Shown one piece after another: positions 7,708-16,858 of a stretch of DNA of 64,000 nt; position 1 is the stretch's first letter, and each line of letters begins with the position of its first letter. The notes beneath the pieces are model-generated. The model had not been told where the DNA came from. It did no database searches and saw nothing but the letters and a program-made list of their open reading frames with translations. Made by a program: the position numbers and the translations under genes. Source of the stretch: Azospirillum brasilense (lineage in GTDB: Bacteria > Pseudomonadota > Alphaproteobacteria > Azospirillales > Azospirillaceae); assembly GCF_007827795.1 (NCBI RefSeq), contig NZ_VITI01000010.1:62001-126000 (forward strand), written 5' to 3'.

Positions 7708-8883
7708 ATGTTCTGCAAACACGATCTGGAACGGCTCCTGACCGTCGATGCCGCCCCGGCGGTGTCCATCTTCCTGCCCACCCACATCGCCGGGCGCGAC
7801 ATCCGCCAAGACGTGATCCGGCTGCGCAACCTGCTCGCCAAAGCCCAGGACCAGCTGTGCGAGAAACACGGCCTGCGCCGGCCCGACGCCGAGGCGTTCC
7901 TCAAGCCGGCCTCCGACCTGCTGGAGCAGAGCGAGTTCTGGCGCCACATGGACCGCGGTCTGGCCATCTTCCTGGCCAAAGGGGTGTCGGCCATCCACCG
8001 CGTGCCCGTCGAGTTGCCGGAGGAGGTGGCCGTCAACTCCCGCTTCACGCTGCGGCCGCTGCTGCCGCTGCTGGCGGACGATGGGGCCTTCATGATCCTG
8101 GCCGTCACCGCCGGACGGACCCGCCTGTTCTGTGCGACCCGCCACGGCATCGCGGAGGAGGACGCCGACCTGCCGCAGGGTGTCGCGGAAATCCACGCCG
8201 AAACCAATTACGAGAACAACCTGCATTCCGCCCCGCCGGCCCGCCATGCCGACCGCACGGACCGCGGCGGCGTGTCTATGGTCAAGACGCACAACTTCGG
8301 CGAGGACCCCGAGGGGCTGCGCAAGGCCCATCTCATCGAGTATCTCGGGCGGGTCGCCGGCCGCGTGCGCGATCACCTGAAACCGTTCAGCGGTCCGCTG
8401 GTTCTGGTGGCCGACGAGGAGATCCAGGGGCATCTCCGCAAGGACGCGCATCTTCGGGGGGTGTTGGAGGAGGGGGTCGTGACGAACCCCGACGCCCTGG
8501 AGATCGAAGACCTGCACCGCCGCGCGTACGCGGTGGTCCGGCCGATGTTCGAATCGACCCGGCGGACGGCGGTGGAACGGTTCAACGCCCTCTACGGAGA
8601 CCGCAACACGGCGGAGCGGACGACGACGCGGGCCGAGGACGTGATGGTTGCGGCGCGCGAGGGGCGGGTCGGGGTTCTTCTGGTGGCCGAGAACGGCAAG
8701 GTCTGGGGCCACTTCCGGGAGGACTATCACCGGGCCTTCCCGTTGCACCACGAGACAGACGGCGCCATCGACCTCGTCGAGGAGGCCGCCACGGAAACGC
8801 TCCTGCGCGGCGGCGAGGTGCATGTGGTGACCAAAGAGGAATTGCCGTCCGGGGCCTCGACCGCGGCGATCCTGCGCTTCTGA
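7708..8883 (+). CDS. baeRF-type (bacterial archaeo-eukaryotic release factor-like) protein
   Basis: A 391-residue soluble protein. It opens with DLERLL and VSIFLPTHIAGRDIRQDVIRLRNLL, typical of the baeRF3 group, whose fold is related to the eRF1/Pelota core. A middle region (LLADDGAFMILAVTAGRTRLF) and a C-terminal segment resembling the eRF1 domain 3 / L7Ae-like part (EGRVGVLLVAENGKVWG ... GGEVHVVTKEELP) follow. Members are thought to act on ribosomes or rRNA under stress, but few have been tested. Start chosen at ATG 7708, preceded by GGAGGG at 7691; ATG 7657 would add 17 residues. No partner gene is adjacent, and the next gene is convergent. Confidence 0.72.
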   Translation: MFCKHDLERLLTVDAAPAVSIFLPTHIAGRDIRQDVIRLRNLLAKAQDQLCEKHGLRRPDAEAFLKPASDLLEQSEFWRHMDRGLAIFLAKGVSAIHRVPVELPEEVAVNSRFTLRPLLPLLADDGAFMILAVTAGRTRLFCATRHGIAEEDADLPQGVAEIHAETNYENNLHSAPPARHADRTDRGGVSMVKTHNFGEDPEGLRKAHLIEYLGRVAGRVRDHLKPFSGPLVLVADEEIQGHLRKDAHLRGVLEEGVVTNPDALEIEDLHRRAYAVVRPMFESTRRTAVERFNALYGDRNTAERTTTRAEDVMVAAREGRVGVLLVAENGKVWGHFREDYHRAFPLHHETDGAIDLVEEAATETLLRGGEVHVVTKEELPSGASTAAILRF

Positions 8884-8956
8884 TCCAGGGCTTTTTTTGC
8901 AATCCACCGCTAGGCGGGGTGGCGTCCGATGGCGCCGCCCCGTCGTCGTTTCACCG

Positions 8957-9697
8957 TCAGGGGGGCGCCTTGCTGGGTTTGCCGGTGGGCGCCTTCCCAG
9001 CGCGGTAAATGTCCGCCGGGTCCCAGACGGCACCGTGACGCCGCCGCTTGCCGCCGGTTGCCGTCTCGGCCTTGGCACGGGGCTTGACGGCGGTCTTCAG
9101 AACCGACTTTCCGACTGGCAGAACCGCCTTGCCGACTGGCGCCGCGGGGACGGCCTTCGACGCTGCCGGGACCGTCAGGACGATCCCCTCCCGCGGGAAA
9201 GCCTTCGTTGGCGCGGCGGTCGAGGAGACGATGTCCGTTGACCCGCCACCCTCGTCATCCCGTGTGTCATGCAGGTGGGGCGACAGGGAACTCAGGAGCG
9301 ACAGAAGCTCGTCGCCCACCCCCTCCGGTGCCGCCCGCCACAAGCGAAGCATGCGCGCCTCGCGGCGGCTGATCGAGCTGTCGCTGATCCGGGCGTTGTC
9401 CGCTGCGGTCGCCTTTGCGGCGGGGGCCTGCGGGTCGTCGTAGCAATCGAAGAAAAAGCTGACGGGAACGTCAAGTACCTGTCCCAGGCGATATAGCGTT
9501 CCGGCGGAAATACGGTTGGAGCCTCGCTCGTACTTCTGGACCTGTTGAAAGGTCAGGCCGATGGCTTCGCCCAGCCTCTCTTGGCTCATGCCCAGTAAGG
9601 TGCGGCGCATGCGTACGCGCTGTCCGACATGAGCGTCGACCGACCAGGACTCGGGTGATCCGCGTCGCCCTCTTTTGCGTACCGCAGGTTCGCTCAT
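8957..9697 (-). CDS. XRE/Cro-CI family regulator with basic C-terminal tail
   Basis: A 246-residue DNA-binding protein. Residues 25-82 are a Cro/CI helix-turn-helix: VGQRVRMRRTLLGMSQERLG, then GLTFQQVQKYERGSNRIS and LYRLGQVLDVPVSFFF. The middle (110-150) has a short helical region with REARMLRLWRAAP. From about 170 the protein is Ala/Pro/Lys-rich with repeated GKAV and AVK-type motifs, low-complexity and strongly basic, probably binding DNA non-specifically or disordered. The start at ATG 9697 follows a TGGAG; ATG 9763 would add 22 residues. Paired repeats lie just upstream of the start (9731-9779) and may be its own operator. Target genes are unknown. Confidence 0.85.
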   Translation of the reverse strand: MSEPAVRKRGRRGSPESWSVDAHVGQRVRMRRTLLGMSQERLGEAIGLTFQQVQKYERGSNRISAGTLYRLGQVLDVPVSFFFDCYDDPQAPAAKATAADNARISDSSISRREARMLRLWRAAPEGVGDELLSLLSSLSPHLHDTRDDEGGGSTDIVSSTAAPTKAFPREGIVLTVPAASKAVPAAPVGKAVLPVGKSVLKTAVKPRAKAETATGGKRRRHGAVWDPADIYRAGKAPTGKPSKAPP

Positions 9698-9730
9698 GGA
9701 CCCGGGACTCCAATGCTTGCGAATAAATAT

Positions 9731-9779
9731 GTAGGATTTGAGAATGTCGGTAGGATTGTTCACACAGAACTATCCGACA
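9731..9779. promoter_or_regulatory. Direct and inverted repeats upstream of the XRE regulator gene
   Basis: GTAGGATT occurs at 9731-9738 and 9750-9757, a 19-bp period. TGTCGG at 9745-9750 is mirrored by CCGACA at 9774-9779. The block is AT-richer than its surroundings and sits 34-82 bp upstream of the regulator's start, which suits an autoregulatory operator. The remainder of the gap to the chemoreceptor gene (9780-10187) shows no clear gene. Confidence 0.35.
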
Positions 9780-10187
9780 GGCAAGCGGAATCTGTGAAAT
9801 TACTGCGCCGGTGCCATGACTTGGACAGGCATAATGGCATATGGAGTCTCTGGCGCCCTTGTCACACCGGGATGCTGAAAACGCTGATTGCGGTGTTCTT
9901 TCGGCAGCGCGCGTGCCGGTTGCGTGGCCGGTGCCCGCGGCGGCAGGGAAACAAACGGGGGGAATGGCGGCGGCGAACGTACCGAATATGTCGAATTATG
10001 GGGATTCTGAGTCCGCGGGTTGGTGTGGAAACACTTTGATAATCAAATTCGGATAGGTCGCATGGGATAGAGTTCGCGCCACGGGCAGCGCCGGGCCGGC
10101 AGCATCGGGCCGGCGGGGCCGGTAGGCGGCGATGATCGGCGGCGACGCTCCCCTGCGCCGCCGGATCGCAATCAAAGGATCAGGTCG

Positions 10188-12623
10188 ATGCAGACAAGCA
10201 GTCTGGCGGGGCGCTTCAAGGTCGGAACCCGCATTTACTTCGGTTTCCTGGTGGTTCTGCTGCTGCTGGCGGTGGTCGTCGCCATCGGCGTGCGGGGGCT
10301 CGGGGTGGCGCGCGACGGCTTCGAATCCTACGCATCGGTGAGCAATCACTCGATCCAGGTCAGCGCCATCGACGCGCAGGTCGCCCAGATGCGCCGCCTC
10401 GCCTTGACCTTCAACACGTTCGGCGACCCGAAGGTGGCGGACCAGGTGCGCGCCGTCCAGGCGACCCTCGTGAAGGACCTGCGGGGCGCGCTCGACGGAA
10501 CGACCGGTGAGCGTCGCGCCCTGCTGGAGCGGATGAACCAGATTTTCGCCAGCTACGTGGCCGACTTCAACACGCTGGCGGAGCTTCGCCTGCGCCGCGA
10601 CCGCCTCTACGCCGAGCAGCTCGTCCCGGCGGGCGAGAAGGCGCGGGAGACGGTGTCGCAACTCGTCTCCGCCCTGATCGCCGACGGCGAGCACGAGGCG
10701 GCGGCCAACGCCGCCCTTGCCCAGGAACAGTTCCTGATGGCGCGGCTGGCCGCGTCGCGCTTCTTCACCAGCCCGAACGAGTCGATCATCGCGGAGGTGT
10801 CGGCCCGCGACGACGCCTTCGGCGAGGCCATTCGCCGGGCGACCGAGCGGCTGAGCAACCCGGCGCGCCGGGCCGCGGCGCAGGCCGCCGACCAGCTCGC
10901 CGACCGCTACGTCTCCCTGTTCCGCGAGACCGCCACCGTCATGCTGGAGAACACCCGGCTGGTCGACGTGATGGGCGCCCGCGGCGTCGAGTTCGCCGAC
11001 CTTTCCGACCGCACCGTCGCGATCGAGGGCAAGGAGCGTGACGCCGTGCTGGCCGACACCACCGGCGGCATGGACCGCACCCTGTCGGCCAACATGACGA
11101 TCGCGGCCGGCGCCTTCCTGTTCGGCCTGCTTCTGGCCTGGGCGGTGGCGCGGTCCATCGTGAAGCCGGTCGTGTCGATGACCGAGACGATGACGAACCT
11201 CGCCGACGGCGACCTGACGGTGACCATCCCGGCGCTTGCCAACCGCGACGAGATCGGGCGGATGGCCCAGGCGGTGCAGGTGTTCAAGGACAACGCCATC
11301 CAGAAGAAGGCAATGGACGAGGCCGAGCGCGAGCGCCTGGAGGCCGAACGCCGCGCCGACGAGGCGCAGCGCGCCCGCGAGACGGCGATCGGCGAGGAGA
11401 TCGCCGCGTTGATCGACGGCGTGTCGAAGGGCGACCTGTCGCGCCGTCTCGATCTGACCGGCAAGGACGGCTTCTACCGGACGATGTCGGCGGGCATCAA
11501 CCGCCTGACCGACACGGTGGAGGCGGTCATCGCCGACCTCGGCGCGGTGCTCAGCGCGCTCGCCCAGGGCGACCTCAACAAGCGGGTGGAGCGCGACTAT
11601 CAGGGCGCCTTCCAGACGTTGAAGACCGACGTCAACACCACCTCCGCCAAGCTGTCGGAGATCGTCGGCCAGATCCTGCGCGCCACCGACGCGATTTCCG
11701 GCGCGGCGTCCGAGGTCTCGCTGGGGTCGAGCGACCTCGCCGAGCGGACGGAACAGCAGGCATCGTCGCTGGAGGAGACGGCGGCGAGCATGGAGGAACT
11801 GGGCGCCACCGTGCGTTCCAACGCCGACAACGCCCAGCGCGCCAACGGCATGGCCGCCGACGCCCGCACCGCCGCGGAGTCCGGCGGGACGGTGGCGGAC
11901 TCGGCGATCGACGCGATGAAGCGCATCGAGGCGTCGAGCCGCAAGATCACCGACATTATCGGGGTGATCGACGAGATCGCCTTCCAGACCAACCTGCTGG
12001 CGCTGAACGCGGCGGTCGAGGCGGCGCGGGCCGGCGACGCCGGGCGCGGCTTCGCCGTGGTGGCGCAGGAGGTGCGCAACCTCGCCCAGCGCTCCGCCCA
12101 GGCGTCCAAGGAGATCAAGGGCCTGATCCTCGACAGCGACAGCCAAGTGAAGGACGGGGTGGAGCTGGTCAAGAGGGCCGGCGACGCGCTGGAAGGCATC
12201 GTGTCGGGCGTCCAGCAGGTCGCCGGGCTGATCGCCGAGATGGCCTCGGCGTCGAGCGAGCAGGCGGCGGCGCTCGACGAGATCAACGCCACCGTCTCGC
12301 AGATGGACGAGATGACCCAGAAGAACGCCGCGCTGGTCGAGGAGACCACCGCGGCCGCGCAGTCGCTCGCCAATCAGGCGACGGACCTGCGGTCGCTGGT
12401 CAGCTTCTTCAAGCTGGACGCCGCGGCCTTCATGGCGGCTCCCGCCGGTCATCAGGGCGGCGGGGCTCCGGCTCTGCGGCGCAGCATCGCCCCGACCAAG
12501 CCGGCGCCGGTCAAGCCGGCCGCCCGCAAGGCGGCGCCTCCGGCCCGTCCGGCGGCGGGCAAGGCGGCCTCGGCGACCCTCCAGCGCGCTTCCGCCGACG
12601 AGGACGATTGGAAGGAGTTCTGA
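10188..12623 (+). CDS. Methyl-accepting chemotaxis protein with large helical periplasmic domain
   Basis: An 811-residue transmembrane chemoreceptor. One membrane helix spans about 17-38 and another about 299-321. Between them is an all-helical periplasmic sensor of roughly 260 residues, the size of a helical bimodular (HBM) domain. Two HAMP-type segments follow ([35 protein letters not shown]), with a third [12 protein letters not shown] repeat. The signalling hairpin contains [20 protein letters not shown] and [18 protein letters not shown]. The protein ends in DWKEF, which matches the W-x-x-F tether that recruits CheR/CheB. An AGGATC lies before the ATG. Ligand unknown. No che genes are in the window, so signalling must go through kinases encoded elsewhere. 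Confidence 0.93.
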   Translation: MQTSSLAGRFKVGTRIYFGFLVVLLLLAVVVAIGVRGLGVARDGFESYASVSNHSIQVSAIDAQVAQMRRLALTFNTFGDPKVADQVRAVQATLVKDLRGALDGTTGERRALLERMNQIFASYVADFNTLAELRLRRDRLYAEQLVPAGEKARETVSQLVSALIADGEHEAAANAALAQEQFLMARLAASRFFTSPNESIIAEVSARDDAFGEAIRRATERLSNPARRAAAQAADQLADRYVSLFRETATVMLENTRLVDVMGARGVEFADLSDRTVAIEGKERDAVLADTTGGMDRTLSANMTIAAGAFLFGLLLAWAVARSIVKPVVSMTETMTNLADGDLTVTIPALANRDEIGRMAQAVQVFKDNAIQKKAMDEAERERLEAERRADEAQRARETAIGEEIAALIDGVSKGDLSRRLDLTGKDGFYRTMSAGINRLTDTVEAVIADLGAVLSALAQGDLNKRVERDYQGAFQTLKTDVNTTSAKLSEIVGQILRATDAISGAASEVSLGSSDLAERTEQQASSLEETAASMEELGATVRSNADNAQRANGMAADARTAAESGGTVADSAIDAMKRIEASSRKITDIIGVIDEIAFQTNLLALNAAVEAARAGDAGRGFAVVAQEVRNLAQRSAQASKEIKGLILDSDSQVKDGVELVKRAGDALEGIVSGVQQVAGLIAEMASASSEQAAALDEINATVSQMDEMTQKNAALVEETTAAAQSLANQATDLRSLVSFFKLDAAAFMAAPAGHQGGGAPALRRSIAPTKPAPVKPAARKAAPPARPAAGKAASATLQRASADEDDWKEF

Positions 12624-12714
12624 CCGGTCCTTTCTGAAAAAAGGCGTGCGATGGAAAGGGCGGCGCGGACGTTTGTCAGGGTAGGCCATCACACCAACCG
12701 GGAGTGACGAACCC

Positions 12715-13071
12715 ATGACCGCGCGCCGCCTCAACTCCGTGAAATTCATGGTGCCCCTGGTCCTTGCCGGCGCCCTGTGGGCTGGGCCGGGTGGGGCCGC
12801 CGACACGCCGCCCCCACCCGGCGCCGCACCGCCTCCTCCCGGCGCGCCCTCCACGCCGGGCGAGCAGGCCCGCCAGGGGGTGGAGCTTCTGATGAAGGCT
12901 TTGGAGGGGTGGGTGCGGCAGGTGCCGCTGTTCGCTCCCCCCGAAGTCACGCCGGAGGGCGACATTGTCATCCGCCGGCTCGACCGTTCCCGTCCGGCAC
13001 CACTCAATCCGGCACCGGCCGAACCCCCGAAGTCCGAACCCCCGGTGCCGAACGCGCCGACCGACCTGTAA
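12715..13071 (+). CDS. Small exported proline-rich protein, unknown
   Basis: A 118-residue protein with a signal peptide (basic start, hydrophobic FMVPLVLAGALWAGPG, probable cleavage near AAD). The mature part has two Pro-rich stretches (PPPPGAAPPPPGAP and the final PAPAEPPKSEPPVPNAP) around a conserved-looking core EQARQGVELLMKALEGWVRQVPLF. That core resembles short periplasmic proteins found across alphaproteobacteria, but I cannot name a family. The start is supported by GGAG seven to ten bases upstream. It is 91 bp after the chemoreceptor. Confidence 0.65.
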   Translation: MTARRLNSVKFMVPLVLAGALWAGPGGAADTPPPPGAAPPPPGAPSTPGEQARQGVELLMKALEGWVRQVPLFAPPEVTPEGDIVIRRLDRSRPAPLNPAPAEPPKSEPPVPNAPTDL

Positions 13072-13081
13072 GGCGGTGGCT

Positions 13082-13252
13082 AAGCCCGATACAGCCGGTC
13101 ACGCAGCGCGGCGATGTGGTTTCCGATGCCCGGCGGAGCCTTCGAAAAGGCTTAACGGCGCCTTAATTCATGGTTAATAACGAGTTAACAGCCGTTCGCG
13201 AGCCGAACAGAGGCCGCATCGGCCTGTCTGCGTGACCGGCTGTATCGGCCTT
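13082..13252. repeat. Long inverted repeat (about 26-bp arms, 119-bp spacer), MITE-like
   Basis: The left arm at 13082-13107 and right arm at 13227-13252 are reverse complements, with 21 consecutive matching bases (13086-13106 against 13228-13248) plus AAG at the outer end. The spacer contains a small hairpin AGCCTT-CGAA-AAGGCT (13137-13152) and is AT-richer than its surroundings. It sits between two convergent genes. No obvious target-site duplication is visible and there is no coding capacity. Confidence 0.75.
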
Positions 13253-13265
13253 GCCGCTCCGCCGG

Positions 13266-13811
13266 TCAGCCGGCGTGCCAGGGGCCGCCGGGACGGGCAA
13301 ATCCTTCGACCTGATCACGCAGCTTCTGGATCTGCGACGGGGTAAGGGCGAGGCCGAGCCTCGCGGCGAAGGCGGCGGCGAGGGCGCCCCGCGTCGGGCG
13401 CTCCCCCCGGTCCGACAGGGCGCGGTACAGCTCGAACGCCGCGGCGTAGCGCCGCAAGGCTTCCGGACGGCGGCGCAGTTGGGCCGCCTGCGGGGTGGCG
13501 GCGGCGTCCAGATGGGCTTCCAGACGGCGCAGGGCGTCCGCCGCCGACAGGGCGGGCAGGGGAACGGGCGGGTCCGGTTCCCGTTCGGGCTGGCCGATGG
13601 CCGCCTTGGCGCGGTGCCGACGCTGGCGCAAGCGATCCTCGTTGCGCAGCCGCTCCGCATAGGCGGGATCGTTGCGGCGCCGTTCGGTGCGGGTCCGGTT
13701 GGCGCGGGCGTTGCGTTCCTCCCGGTCCGCGCGGCTCTGCGGATCGCTGAGAAGGAAGGCAAGCTCCTCCGCGGTCAGGCGCAAGGAGTCGGTGTCGTTT
13801 TCGGCTTCCAT
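13266..13811 (-). CDS. Hypothetical Arg/Ala-rich helical protein
   Basis: A 181-residue protein I do not recognise. It begins with an acidic stretch and LTAEELAFLLSDPQSRADREERNARAN, then a highly basic region with many Arg. Two further helical blocks (ALSAADALRRLEAHLDAAA and EALRRYAAAFELYRALSDRG ... QIQKLRDQVEG) follow. It has no signal peptide or membrane segment and is probably helical throughout. The frame shows the strong G/C third-position preference of its neighbours, which supports it over the overlapping open frames. The ribosome-binding site is weak. Confidence 0.55.
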   Translation of the reverse strand: MEAENDTDSLRLTAEELAFLLSDPQSRADREERNARANRTRTERRRNDPAYAERLRNEDRLRQRRHRAKAAIGQPEREPDPPVPLPALSAADALRRLEAHLDAAATPQAAQLRRRPEALRRYAAAFELYRALSDRGERPTRGALAAAFAARLGLALTPSQIQKLRDQVEGFARPGGPWHAG

Positions 13812-14035
13812 GCCGAAAGCAACGTCTCAGCCACCGACATCGATCCATGCAACCGAAGAAGGTCACAGACGGCGCATTCGTCGGATCGCGTGGTCGGCTC
13901 CTTGCCCTGTCGCGCGGCCGTTGCGGCGTTTCCGGCCACGGCGATTTCGCTGTCCATCGCAACGGCGCCTCGTGCTAGAGAATGCCCCCGACACGAGACG
14001 TCACCCATTTCACAGCAGACGGGACCCGGCCGGCC

Positions 14036-15499
14036 ATGACCCCCAGGCAAGCCCTCCAGCAGCGCCTCGCCGCCCTGGACGCGCATCTCCGCGCGGAAAA
14101 CCCGAACCTTCTCCCGGTCATCCCGACCTTCCGCAATTTCGACCGGGTCCTGGTCCGGCTGGGCCTGCTGGGGCCGCACGAGTCGCTGACCACGCGCATC
14201 CCATGGTGGCCGATGATCGCGGTGCTGGGCACCTTCTCCGCGGGCAAGTCCACCTTCCTCAACGGCTATCTCGGCGCGCCGCTGCAGAGCACCGGCAACC
14301 AGGCGGTGGACGACAAATTCACGGTGATCTGCCACGGCCCGGAAACCCGGCGGGAGGCCCTGCCGGGCACCGCGCTGAACGCCGACCCGCGCTTTCCCTT
14401 CTACCGGATCGCCGACGAGATCGAGAAGGTCGCGGCGGGCGAGGGCAAGCGCATCGACAACTACCTGCAGCTCAAGACGCTGTCCGGCGACCGGGCGCGC
14501 GGCAAGATCTTCATCGACTCGCCGGGCTTCGACGCCGACGACCAGCGCCGCTCGGTGCTGCGGCTGGTCGACCACATCGTCGAGCTGTCCGATCTCGTGC
14601 TGGTCTTCTTCGACGGGCGCCACCCGGAGCCGGGGGCGATGCAGGACACGCTGAAGCATCTGGTGGCGAAGACGGTGGACCGCGCCGACGCCCGCAAGGT
14701 CTGCTACATCCTCAACCAGATCGACACCACGGCGAAGGAAGACAATCTGGAGGCGGTGTTCGGCGCGTGGCAGCGCGCCATCGCCCAGGCCGGTCTGGTG
14801 TCGGGCCGCTTCTACGCGCTCTACGACAGCACGTCGGCGGTCGCCATAGCCGACGACGCGGTGCGCGCCCGCTACGAGGCGCGGCGCGACGCCGACCTCG
14901 CCGAACTCCAGGTGCGCATCAACGAGGTGGAGGTCGCCCGCGCCTACCGCATCGTCGGCATGATCGACAGCCTCGTGAAGGAGCTGAAGGGCGAGATCGT
15001 CCCGCAGCTCGCCGCGGCGATGAAGCGCTGGCGCAAGCTGGTGCTGATCGGCGACGCGGTGTGGCTGGCCCTGCTGGCCGCGCTGTTCGGCGGGATCGCC
15101 AGCCTCGCCGGCGGGGACACGGTGTCGGCCTTCCTCACCTGGCTGACCCAGTCGCAGCCGGCCTGGGCCGGCGGCCTGCCGGTCGGGGTGCTGGTGGCGC
15201 TGGTGGTGTTGGCCGGCCTGTTCGGCGCCGGCCATTTCTGGCTGCGCTCCTTCATGGCCCGCCGGGTCGCCCGCAGCCTGCCGGAGCGTTACGGCGACGT
15301 GGACCTCAACCTCCAGCAGGGCTTCCTGCGCAACACCCGCTTCTTCCGCTCGATCTTCCGCAAGAAGCCGGTGGGCTGGAGCAGCGGTGCCGAAAAGCGC
15401 ATCTTCTCCATCCGCGAGGCGGTGGCGGAGCATGTCCAGCGCATCAACGACCTGTTCACCGACCCCGCCGGGCGGCGCAACCGCGCCCCGGCGGAGTGA
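14036..15499 (+). CDS. Dynamin-like GTPase with two membrane segments
   Basis: A 487-residue protein. The GTPase domain has a P-loop GTFSAGKST (65-73), switch region Thr near TGNQAVDDKFT, the G3 motif DSPGFD (161-166) and a G4-like NQID (227-230). This pattern is typical of bacterial dynamin-like and EHD-like proteins. Helical regions flank it, and two hydrophobic segments (about 336-358 and 381-403) would insert in the membrane. The C-terminal RKKPVGWSSGAEKRIFSIREAV helix lies after them. The expected role is GTP-dependent membrane remodelling. ATG 14036 is used; ATG 13982 in the same frame would add 18 residues. A periplasmic binding protein gene follows after 23 bp and is probably cotranscribed. 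Confidence 0.8.
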   Translation: MTPRQALQQRLAALDAHLRAENPNLLPVIPTFRNFDRVLVRLGLLGPHESLTTRIPWWPMIAVLGTFSAGKSTFLNGYLGAPLQSTGNQAVDDKFTVICHGPETRREALPGTALNADPRFPFYRIADEIEKVAAGEGKRIDNYLQLKTLSGDRARGKIFIDSPGFDADDQRRSVLRLVDHIVELSDLVLVFFDGRHPEPGAMQDTLKHLVAKTVDRADARKVCYILNQIDTTAKEDNLEAVFGAWQRAIAQAGLVSGRFYALYDSTSAVAIADDAVRARYEARRDADLAELQVRINEVEVARAYRIVGMIDSLVKELKGEIVPQLAAAMKRWRKLVLIGDAVWLALLAALFGGIASLAGGDTVSAFLTWLTQSQPAWAGGLPVGVLVALVVLAGLFGAGHFWLRSFMARRVARSLPERYGDVDLNLQQGFLRNTRFFRSIFRKKPVGWSSGAEKRIFSIREAVAEHVQRINDLFTDPAGRRNRAPAE

Positions 15500-15522
15500 G
15501 CGGGCGTTCGCAGGAGAACATC

Positions 15523-16260
15523 GTGGGGCGGGCGATGGCGGGGCGGCGGTGTCTTCTGGCCCTGCTCCTCCTGCTGGCGGCGTTCGGACCCGTTCGGGCG
15601 GCCCCGCTCGACTCGGCCCTGGATCTGGTCACCGGCAACGATTTCGCCCCTTTCACCGGGGCGGATGTGCCGGAGGGCGGCCTGCTGACCGAGATCGTGC
15701 GCCGCGCCTTCGACGAGGTCGGGTTGCGTTACGGCGTGCGCTTCATGCCCTGGCGCCGCGGCTACGACGGCGTGCTGGCGGGCAGGTTCCTCGGCACCTT
15801 TCCCTATGCCCGCACGCCGGACCGCGCGATGGAGATGCTGTTCTCCGACCCGCTGCTGGAGGTGCGGCAGCTCGTCCATCTGTCCACCCACAGCGGCATG
15901 GTGTTCCGCTTCCCGGAGGATTTCCGCGGCCGCACGGCCTGCGCGCCGGGCGGCTACGCGCCGCCGCGGGAAAGCCCGGCGGATCTGGCGGCCTGCGTTC
16001 GGATGGTCGCTTCGGGCCGGATGGACGCCTTCGTCATCGACGAATTCACCGGGCGCAGCGCGGTGGCGAAGGCGATGGCCGGGGACGAGATCCGTGTCGC
16101 CTCCTTGCCCTACGCCCGCGCCGGGCAGCACCTGATTCTCTCCCGTTCGTTGCCGGAGGCGGCGGCGATCCTGGTCGCCTTCAACGCCGGATTGAGGAAA
16201 TTGAAGGATGGCGGCGCCTTCGAGGAGATTCTGCGCCGCCATCTGTCCGCCGCGCCGTGA
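15523..16260 (+). CDS. Periplasmic solute-binding protein, family 3-like
   Basis: A 245-residue protein with a cleavable signal (CLLALLLLLAAFGPVRAAP). The mature part matches the family 3 binding-protein pattern: LVTGNDFAPFTGADVPEGGLLTEIVRRAF, FMPWRRGYDGVLAGRFLGTFPYARTPDRAMEMLFSDPL, and later GRMDAFVIDEFTGRSAV. Many proteins of this subgroup occur without a cognate permease, as here, and their ligands are unknown. The start is taken as GTG 15523 because AGGAG lies six bases upstream; ATG 15535 is an alternative. It follows the dynamin-like gene by 23 bp. Confidence 0.8.
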   Translation: MGRAMAGRRCLLALLLLLAAFGPVRAAPLDSALDLVTGNDFAPFTGADVPEGGLLTEIVRRAFDEVGLRYGVRFMPWRRGYDGVLAGRFLGTFPYARTPDRAMEMLFSDPLLEVRQLVHLSTHSGMVFRFPEDFRGRTACAPGGYAPPRESPADLAACVRMVASGRMDAFVIDEFTGRSAVAKAMAGDEIRVASLPYARAGQHLILSRSLPEAAAILVAFNAGLRKLKDGGAFEEILRRHLSAAP

Positions 16261-16322
16261 GGCGTTTGGCGTCGAAGGGGGCAGAACACGCCGAATGGGC
16301 GTAACGTTTGCGCCATGCGGCA

Positions 16323-16350
16323 TTGCCAGCGCGACGCAAAGTGCTATAAA
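16323..16350 (+). promoter_or_regulatory. Candidate promoter of the aroQ-accB-accC operon
   Basis: TTGCCA (16323-16328) and TATAAA (16345-16350) are separated by 16 bp, and the aroQ start codon is 35 bp downstream. Both hexamers are close to consensus. Confidence 0.55.
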
Positions 16351-16385
16351 CGCGCGGACTCGATCTTGGAAAAGGGGCGTGGCCC

Positions 16386-16835
16386 GTGGCCATCGACGCT
16401 TCCGTTCTGGTCCTGAACGGACCGAACCTGAACATGCTGGGCGTGCGCGAACCGCACATTTATGGCTCCATGACGCTTGACGACCTGGAAGGCGCGTGCC
16501 AGGAACGCGCCGAACAGCTCGGGCTGGCCATCGATTTCCGGCAGTCGAACCACGAGGGCGAACTCGTTTCCTGGATTCAGCAGGCGCGGACGGAGCATGA
16601 CGGCATCGTCATCAACGCCGGCGCCTACAGCCACACCTCCGTCGCCATCATGGACGCGCTGATCCTGTCCGAGCTGCCGATCGTCGAGGTGCATCTCTCC
16701 AACATCTACAAGCGTGAGGCCATCCGCCACCATTCGCACATTTCCGCGGTGGCCAAGGGGATGATCTGCGGCTTCGGCCCTCACGGGTATCTGCTGGCGC
16801 TGGACGCCATGGCGAATATCCTCGAGCGCGACTAA
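16386..16835 (+). CDS. aroQ: Type II 3-dehydroquinate dehydratase
   Basis: A 149-residue enzyme of normal length for the type II family. It converts 3-dehydroquinate to 3-dehydroshikimate in the shikimate pathway and forms cytosolic dodecamers. Signature elements are LNGPNLNMLGVREPHIYG with the catalytic Tyr, QSNHEGELV with the lid Arg/Glu region, INAGAYSHTSVAI, and EVHLSNIYKREAIRHHSHIS with the active-site His. It starts at GTG 16386 after AAGGGG. The biotin carboxyl carrier gene follows after 23 bp, a pairing common in proteobacteria. Confidence 0.96.
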   Translation: MAIDASVLVLNGPNLNMLGVREPHIYGSMTLDDLEGACQERAEQLGLAIDFRQSNHEGELVSWIQQARTEHDGIVINAGAYSHTSVAIMDALILSELPIVEVHLSNIYKREAIRHHSHISAVAKGMICGFGPHGYLLALDAMANILERD

Positions 16836-16858
16836 GGAACACGGGAAAAACGAACACC

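Noticed and set aside
9713..10039. A 108-codon frame between the XRE regulator and the chemoreceptor
   Set aside because: No ribosome-binding site, odd composition, and it covers the likely operator region.
9996..13007. A 1003-codon minus-strand frame
   Set aside because: Antisense to the chemoreceptor at 10188-12623, whose motifs are complete; product has no recognisable fold.
13251..14039. Plus-strand gene in place of the minus-strand hypothetical at 13266-13811
   Set aside because: The minus frame has the local third-position GC preference and a plausible helical composition; the plus frame is Gly/Arg-rich without a start signal.
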